Source of the DNA: Plasmopara viticola
Lineage: Eukaryota > Oomycota > Peronosporomycetes > Peronosporales > Peronosporaceae
Direction: 5' to 3'
Length of the DNA stretch: 64,000 nucleotides
Assembly: GCA_001695595.3 (NCBI GenBank)
Contig: MBPM02000027.1
Location: 248,001-312,000 of the forward strand
Positions within the stretch are counted from its first letter, which is position 1, and each line of letters starts with the position of its first letter. Below the pieces are notes generated by a model. That model was given only the letters and a program-made list of their open reading frames with translations, was not told where the DNA came from and made no database searches. Made by a program: the position numbers and the translations under genes. Positions 57,754-64,000 of the stretch are shown here, piece by piece.

Positions 57754-59697
57754 TGACGATGAGTGTACGATAGAGATACGGGATGCATTTTGATGTATTA
57801 CAAAGCTTACAAATTAAGAAAATGACGTTGTTGGCTGTCATTGGCGCAGGAGCTACCTGGGCGATTCGTGTCGTAGGCGGAGGTGACGTTCTCCATGCCA
57901 TCATTGGCAACACTGAAAGTGTCAAGTTCGGGGACGAGAAGATGAATACCGGTAACTCTCTTATCAATAGTTTGCGAAAAAACAATGCAGGGATCGATTT
58001 TCAAAAGAGCAAACAAGGACGAATATAAGTTTTGACGGACAATAGCAAATTGAAAGCACTGCAACGACAATTATATATTGCAAGCGCTCATGATCGTATG
58101 TAAAGCCTAGCGCTCCCAAACGAGGCTGGAAGCTGAGTTGTGCATCGATGTAACATAAAGAAAAAGAATGGGGTCTTAGTGCTCACTGACAGAAATTATT
58201 GCTGTGCGGACAACTGCTAAGAAGTCTTCAGTTTCTTATATTACTCCAATGCGGCAAGGTGGATTCCATATTTTAATATTAAGAAATATAATGCCGATTA
58301 AATCGGTAATAGCTAGTAGTTTCTTTAGATAATGTCTAATGTTAAGGCATCTCTTCCGGAAATATATATTATGGGCCTACTTTTGTTTAGAGTTCTTTGT
58401 AACTTCCTTCGTTCCAACCAATTCGTGCTGGGGCACGCTAAGGTATTTTGACAAAACATGCCTCCGCGCCAATGTCTATCGTATAATAACGATTTATCGC
58501 AAAATCTTTTCCAAAAACTTAGTCGCCCGGAAGCAAGTGAGACAATGAAAGTATTTACAAAATTCATCGTGAGGTGGCCACTCATTGCAACCTTGGGATC
58601 GTATTGCATCACATAAGTATACCCATTATTGCAAACAACCTTCGGCAAAGGTTGAGGTGACGCCCTCCTTCCAAGCACGGGGGCTAAATGCTCGCGCGCT
58701 TCGGGCAGGTGCTCTCGGGCATCTGCAAGTCTCTAACGAGTCTCACCCTCGACGCGACGGTCTCCAGCACCAAGGCGCCACCTGGGCTCTTACCAAGTCA
58801 GAGTTAAACAAATTAATGGAAGACCCTCACGACCTCGGTGCTGACTGCACTGCCCGCCGAACGAGATCCGACGTATGCGGACACCACTTTATGCCGTGGA
58901 CTAGCCAGACTGAGCCTAGCACGTGCATAACTTGGCAACGCGATAACGTAATACAATACAAACCATTGCAACTAAAGAACAGCTAAGTTTTGTTTTTAAT
59001 TTGAGATTTCTTAAAATGCAAACGCTTTTTCTGGCGTGCTTATTATGTATATAGTAATGATGCACAATTGCTCGTTCCCCAATTTTCCTTTCTACTCTCA
59101 CTGTACATGACAAGTTGGCAAGGAAACAATAGCTATTATCACAAACTAAAGATGCATTATTTTGCCGCCTAATGTTGCACTTACCGATCCAAAGTGGGGT
59201 CGAATCTAAAGCCATAAGGCCACGCAAAACACCTAACGTTTCATTACCTTTGACGCTTCAACCTGGTTTCTGCTACACTGCAGTCTTTAAAGCGGATAGG
59301 AAGTGAGTATGTTGCTCGGAATAGCAATGTTTGCTCAACCAGTCAATTGTCAAAGTTGGATAAACTAACAAAAACAAGTAGATATTGGCGTAACCACAGT
59401 TTCTCGGCTGCAATCTTTTCGTTCCTATCAAACCAAGTAATATTCCACTCTAATCCTACTCGTATTGTGCCGCTTAATCTGTACGAGTGGCAGTAACGAA
59501 GAGTACTTAGAGTCTGGCTCTTTTTGTTAAGCAAGATGGCCGTTGTCATTTGCTCAAATTGCTACCGAAACAACTCCAACTTATTCCTTCAGGGCTTTGT
59601 TTGCATGATGATTTCCATCGTACAAGCCATTGGAAACGTGAATCTTCCATCACCAGCTCAAATGCCTTTATTAAAACAGAGCACGTGAGCTTGCTTG
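57754..59697. other. Intergenic with LINE copy 3
   Basis: Apart from the short LINE copy at 58641-58958, no gene, tRNA or recognisable repeat was found. An 81-codon plus-strand frame at 57783-58028 is probably chance. Confidence 0.5.
58641..58958 (+). mobile_element. Internally deleted LINE, copy 3 (further shortened)
   Basis: About 318 bases, plus strand. It begins TTCGGCAAAGGTTGAGGTGACG, equivalent to the 5' end of copies 1 and 2, and ends GCAACGCGATAACGTAATACA, equivalent to their 3' end. Two extra deletions are visible relative to copy 1. One runs from about element base 125 to GCCACCTGGGCTCTTACCAAG, and another from CCAAGTCAGAGTTAAACAA to ATGGAAGACCCTC. Both junctions show short microhomology. 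A decayed target-site duplication is possible (ATTGCAA on both flanks) but not clear. Confidence 0.8.
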
Positions 59698-60267
59698 TCA
59701 GACTATGATTTCGGGGCCATCGTTCTCTTCCTCTGTCTCAGTATCATCGCCATCGAGGTTCGAGCTTCGACAACGGACAATCCCTACACCAGACTTCGCA
59801 CGATTCAGCCCCATCACTCGTCGACTTAACGGAGGGCGTGAAGAAGTCAGCTGACGCACTGTAAGGCGCGGTGTCGTGATTACCGCTGCAACTTTTGCTA
59901 GCTCACACGTTTTAACTTGCGTCACTTGATTAGCTTTTACGACTTTCGTCTCTAAAGGTATCCGCTTGGAATTCGGCAAGCAGCTGGCTTTGATCTGTAT
60001 TGCGCAGAATTGACGCATTCGTTCCAATACTGCAGGGTCTGACACCTTTGTGGGACTTTTGATAATAACAGTGCCACGTTTATCCTTTCCATTCTGACTG
60101 TCGCATTCCCAGTCTCCTTTTCCCCCTAGAAATTGCTCTTTGCTTTTGCTTTGACGTTGGTGAGCTTGTTGCGTACTGTTGACCCGGCGGCGGCAATTTG
60201 AGGTCGCATTTGGCACTGGCAACTCGAACATTTGACGCTTGCGACCTACAAGCGGCTGTGACGGCAT
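59698..60267 (-). CDS. Basic hypothetical protein
   Basis: 189 residues, single exon. It is rich in Ser, Thr, Arg and Lys, with a basic N terminus (LVGRKRQMFELP), a low-complexity Gln/Ser/Lys part, and an acidic C-terminal end (DGDDTETEEENDGPEIIV). No domain, signal peptide or membrane segment is visible. The composition suggests a disordered nuclear protein, but no family was recognised. LINE copy 2 inserted 116 bases upstream of its start codon, in the region expected to hold its promoter. Confidence 0.55.
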   Translation of the reverse strand: MPSQPLVGRKRQMFELPVPNATSNCRRRVNSTQQAHQRQSKSKEQFLGGKGDWECDSQNGKDKRGTVIIKSPTKVSDPAVLERMRQFCAIQIKASCLPNSKRIPLETKVVKANQVTQVKTCELAKVAAVITTPRLTVRQLTSSRPPLSRRVMGLNRAKSGVGIVRCRSSNLDGDDTETEEENDGPEIIV

Positions 60268-60370
60268 GTTGCGGAGCTCAGTCTATTGATGTGTGTGCGT
60301 AACGCTCATTGTACTTGAAGTGTAAGTAGTTGGGGATACAAACTTTAAGTGTAATGTTACATAGTTTGCC

Positions 60371-60383
60371 AAAGTATCGATTA
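60371..60383. repeat. Target-site duplication, 3' side of LINE copy 2
   Basis: AAAGTATCGATTA, identical to 61543-61555. Confidence 0.93.
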
Positions 60384-61542
60384 ATATAATGTAATGTATT
60401 ACGTTATCGCGTTGCCAAGTTATGCACGTGCTAGGCTCAGTCTGGCTAGTCCACGGCATAGAGTGGTGTCCGCATACGTCGGGTCTCGTTCGGCGGGCAG
60501 TGCAGCCAGCACCGAGGTCGTGAGAGTCTTCCATTTCTTTCGGTCCTGTGCAAGGGTACGTACCACTTCGAGGTCTTGTGCTATCCGGAGTCGAAAGCCG
60601 GAGCCACGGGAAACAAGGTTGTGGTCGAGTGTTGAGGGGAGCGTGGTGCGGGGACGTCCGCGCCATTTTGCTGCGGTGGAGAAGAAGTAGGCACGCATCT
60701 GAAGTTTAGCTGGAATGTCGGGATTGCGGCGAAGTACATGGCCAAATAGGCGCCAGTGAGCTTGTGTCAGTCGTAGTCTCAGCGGCCGCTCATCACAAAG
60801 GTCGTAGAGTCTTGCATTCGAAATGTGTCGGGGGTAGCGATAGCCAAGAGCGTAGCGAAGCTGGCGGCGATGGAAACTCTCGAGGCCGTGGAGCTCTGAC
60901 TTGGTAAGAGTCCAGGTGGCGCAGTTGTACAGCAGAATCGGGAGAACATAGGTGTTGTACAATCGAATGCGAATCTTGGGTGAGATGAGCGTGGGGCGGG
61001 GCCAGACGGACCAGAGGCGGTGGAGCGCGAGGGTGGCCAGGGACTTATGTCGGGATAGATCTTTAATATCGCCGAGGAGTGTTCCGAGCTTCTAAGTGGC
61101 GCCAGGTTTCTTCTCGAGATCGGGCGTGTCGAGTGGCGCCCGACGGGTTGCAGTGGCGGCGGATTTTGGTGACTTCGGTCTTGGCTTCGTTTTTTTTTTT
61201 TTTTTTCAGGGTTAGAAGGAAGTCATCAATGCGGTGCTCACCTCTATCGTAGATCTTGGTTTCTCGGAGGCCAAGGATATCGACGCGGTAGCGCCGGAGA
61301 TCTTCGGGGAGTGTTTCGGGCTTCTTGCGCTTCGAACCTAGAGAATTCGCATTAAAGGAGCCAATCCGGATGCGGTTGGCGCGGTTAAAAGCGTGGAAGG
61401 GGGTTTGGCCTGGTGCTGGAGACCGTCGCGTCGAGGGTGAGACTCGTTAGAGACCTGCAGGTGCCCGAGAGCACCTGCCCGAAGCGCGCGAGCATTTAGC
61501 CCCCGCGCTTGGAAGGAGGGCGTCACCCCAACCTTTTCCGAA
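60384..61542 (-). mobile_element. Internally deleted non-LTR retrotransposon, copy 2
   Basis: 1159 bases on the minus strand, colinear with copy 1 from end to end and differing at only scattered bases. It has the same endonuclease start, the same deletion junction and the same C-terminal block (YNTYVLPILLYNCATW, ESFHRRQLRYALGYRYP). At the junction it has an uninterrupted run of 17 A on the element strand (61190-61206), where copy 1 has a shorter, G-interrupted A-rich tract. The TGA of copy 1 is TGG here. Perfect 13-base target-site duplications flank it, so it inserted recently by target-primed reverse transcription. Confidence 0.93.
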
Positions 61543-61555
61543 AAAGTATCGATTA
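61543..61555. repeat. Target-site duplication, 5' side of LINE copy 2
   Basis: AAAGTATCGATTA, partner of 60371-60383. Confidence 0.93.
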
Positions 61556-62080
61556 GGTATTCAATTTAAAATTAATTATATGATTATTTACATGCACAGC
61601 GAACCTGAGACACGAATGTACAAAGCAAACGAGATAAATCAGGGGACTCGCTAAGCGGCCATCATTCTCACCATCCCTTATATTAATAGAACCCTGTGGT
61701 ATTTTCTAATCTCCTCATTGGCTTTTAAGGACAAAATTACTTCCAATGCCACCGGTAAAGCCACATACTCACACTTTTAGTATAGCCACCCCTCCCTTAA
61801 TTTTGACCAATTAAACTACAGCCATAAGCCTTCAGCTATTGCTTGCGATAGAATGATGAAGTCGAAAGTAAGGTTGCGCCAGTATTACATTCCATGATTA
61901 AAGCCTCAAGGAACCATAAATTTGTCATGTCGAGCCCTGCACACACAAATTTTCCAACCTTTTAACAAAGCAAAACCCAGACAGTTTGCAACACGCGCTA
62001 CTGTCAACCTTACATAAAATTTTATTTTCCTATCTAGCTTTTGGGGACAGTTTGACCGGCATCTAGTCAAGCCAACGGAG
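61556..62080. other. Intergenic
   Basis: AT-rich sequence between LINE copy 2 and the gypsy remnant; no coding signal was seen. Confidence 0.5.
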
Positions 62081-63890
62081 AGGCACTCTCATGTGACCAA
62101 CTTTTTTAAAGGCCAACCCGCATGGCAAATGGCCGCCATAGAGCACGAGGTTGAAAAGGAGCGCACGATTACTGACTTGAGATGTAGCAGTGTCTTTGTA
62201 AGCGTTATGAGAACGATTTTTGTAGCGGAACCGAAGTCTGCATACGCGCAGTATGAAGCTCGTCTTTCTGTCGCCGCGAGGTGTTGACAAGTACTACCCG
62301 GTATTCTTGGAAGCACCGATCCAAATCAAATTCAGCTTCCTCGATTTCAACGTGCATTGGTGGCTGAATCAGCCAAATCGAGCACAGTAACAGCTACAGA
62401 AAAAATAATCGCAGAGCACGGAGGGTTCTTTCAAGCGCCAACGGGCACTGACTAAAGCGTAATTGCTCACACGCTTCAGGTCTTAGGATTTCGAGAATGA
62501 CCTTTGGGAAGGGGATGAATCAACTGAAACAAAGGGAAACTTTTCATGAGTGAGTCTCTGAATTCCAGGAATTACGTCCCAAACTGAATTGAAAATTAGT
62601 GAATTGGAGAAGCGGTCCTTTTTCAGAATGGATTACAGGAAGAAACTGCAGGAAAGATCAATGAAGAAAGTTCGAGTACTGATCAGAAAGTCATTGAAGT
62701 TGCCTCCAATTTCGAGTTTGCCCATTGCTCGGGCAGGCCAAAGCGTATATCGACCAAGTCATTCAAGACGGTGCCTACAGAATTAGGCTATCGTGCAAAT
62801 CAGTCACGATCTCACACAAGCGTTTTGCAAAGAGAAAGGTCAAGAACGACAACCAGACTAAACCATGGGTGGAATGATGCAAGTCGACTTTAATTACGAC
62901 CAGCTTGTTCACCGCCCACGACTAACGGTGCGCATGAACTTGCAGATACCTGGACTTCTTATTACATCGGAAGCGTTCCAAGTCATGCCTGTTCCTGAAA
63001 ATAAAGGTGTTATCATTGGCATGATTTGGCTTCCTGGTATCAACTGGACCACGGGGAGCATGTCTTCTCGCATCAACACAAAGCACCAAGCAGCAAAATT
63101 ACTAAAACGGCATAATTAACGTCCGTCCAGATGGACTACTGGACAATGAAAGGCCCAAATCATTTAAAGCCGTGATTTTTGTTTGCTATCGGCAACAAGG
63201 CCATCATGACCTTCAAGAAAAGACGCGGCTAATTTCTTCTCACCAGTTTTTGAGAATGTTGCGTCACGACGAAGACATTAAAGCTGTATCTGTCGTCAAC
63301 CCCCATGATTTTGAAAAGGCTGGGCGCTCCAAGAATCAAGGATGGAAATCGCTTGAGGATAAATCGGCGTATAAAACGCTCTGCAAGTATGCGCAGAGCA
63401 CTGAGGACCCATTGAGACGCTAACGGGAGAATTCGACGAATCAAGATTTTTGTAGAATTTACGATTTTTTTGCGCTACAGGTGGATGAAAACAGGTCCCT
63501 TGTCGTGCCCTTGGCAGGCAACGAAGCGTAATGATACGGAGCAAATGCTGCTATAAAGTGATAAACGACGTTGGAAACAATTTATACCAGACATCCAAAA
63601 AAATATTGTCAATTTTTTGGGTCAATCAATCAGCCTCCCTTTGCATTATTCTCACAATTGCGAATAAAGTTGTTACCTCAATGGGCAAAGGCATTTATTG
63701 TGGCCTACTTTGGTGCAGATCCTGCAAAGAAATTTTCTTGGCCGTTCTTGCAAACTCGTTCAGCATGTTTAAAGGCCGACGGGTCTCGCCTTGTACTTAT
63801 TGAACCTTGCGGTCGACCGTGCCCCCGCAAAAAAAATCCTGTGTTGAAAGCTCTGTCTTTGTGGCTAGTCCAACCAAGAATTGATTAATC
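62081..63890 (+). mobile_element. Ty3/gypsy remnant (gag and protease region)
   Basis: Broken plus-strand frames in element order. At about 62290-62455 there is a gag-like block with TATEKIIAEHGGFF. At 62865-63100 LNLQIPGLLITSEAFQVMPVPENKGVIIGMIWLPGINW matches the C-terminal half of gypsy aspartic proteases (VxPIPxxxDVILGMPWLxxxNPxIDW). From about 63170 a KAVIFVCYRQQGHHDLQEK stretch follows. The DTGA active-site strand is not readable and the reverse transcriptase is missing inside the window. Many stops make it inactive. Confidence 0.6.
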
Positions 63891-64000
63891 AATTGTTGCT
63901 CGTTGCTTGGCAATGTATTATGACGTCTTTTAGCCTCGCCATGATGTCTCCAATCTGGATGTACATTTGATGGTGTGGCAATTGATCGATATCATCACCC

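Noticed and set aside
57783..58028. 81-codon plus-strand frame divergent from the SNAP gene
   Set aside because: Weak composition, no homology sensed, and it lies in AT-rich spacer; probably chance.
1..64000. CRISPR arrays, bacterial operons, rRNA or tRNA genes
   Set aside because: No regularly spaced repeats, Shine-Dalgarno-led gene runs or cloverleaf sequences were recognised; the window is intron-rich eukaryotic DNA.

Overview
This 64 kb window looks like nuclear DNA of an oomycete, most likely a Peronosporales species (Phytophthora or downy-mildew type). Nearly every gene is split by introns of about 50-80 bases with GT-AG ends. Gene islands are packed tightly, with neighbours 8-150 bases apart, and are separated by 9-10 kb stretches of degraded transposons. 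The family mix also fits: a KDO-8-phosphate synthase, a flagellar docking-complex-like protein, and LINE, copia and gypsy remnants. No rRNA, tRNA or CRISPR array was recognised. Exon models were built by hand from reading frame, splice phase and family resemblance. Where phases close exactly the exon borders are given.

Island 1 (343-19493) holds twelve genes: a small single-span membrane protein, a MORN-repeat protein, the spliceosomal protein CWC15, an unidentified multi-span membrane protein, mitochondrial-type peptidyl-tRNA hydrolase, KDO-8-P synthase (divergent from the hydrolase across 66 bases), a zinc-knuckle-like hypothetical protein, a cyclic-nucleotide-binding protein, a VOC-like protein, a PH/EF-hand/TPR protein, and a gamma-tubulin complex component. 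A cyclophilin-like relic lies at 3200-3600. The interval 19494-29666 has no intact gene. It holds a dead L1-type LINE, gypsy LTR/gag debris, several long imperfect hairpins and short tandem duplications.

Island 2 (29667-45766) holds a mitochondrial tricarboxylate carrier, an EEPD1-like HhH2 plus endonuclease/phosphatase protein, a WD40-type protein, an unidentified 502-residue protein, an outer-dynein-arm docking-complex-like coiled coil, a degenerate mRNA guanylyltransferase fused to a CCCH zinc finger, NF-YA, and a leucine-rich-repeat protein with an apparent one-base frameshift. A MULE-like relic lies at 31230-31425. The interval 45767-54918 is again repeat debris with copia-like fragments.

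The right end (54919-64000) is dominated by three copies of one internally deleted non-LTR retrotransposon. Two of them carry perfect 13-14 base target-site duplications. Around them sit a SNAP-family protein with an N-terminal membrane segment, a basic hypothetical protein, and a degraded gypsy element.

The most interesting items are the guanylyltransferase pseudoenzyme with its zinc finger, the LINE deletion family with preserved ends, the metal-dependent-class KDO-8-P synthase, and the membrane-anchored SNAP.
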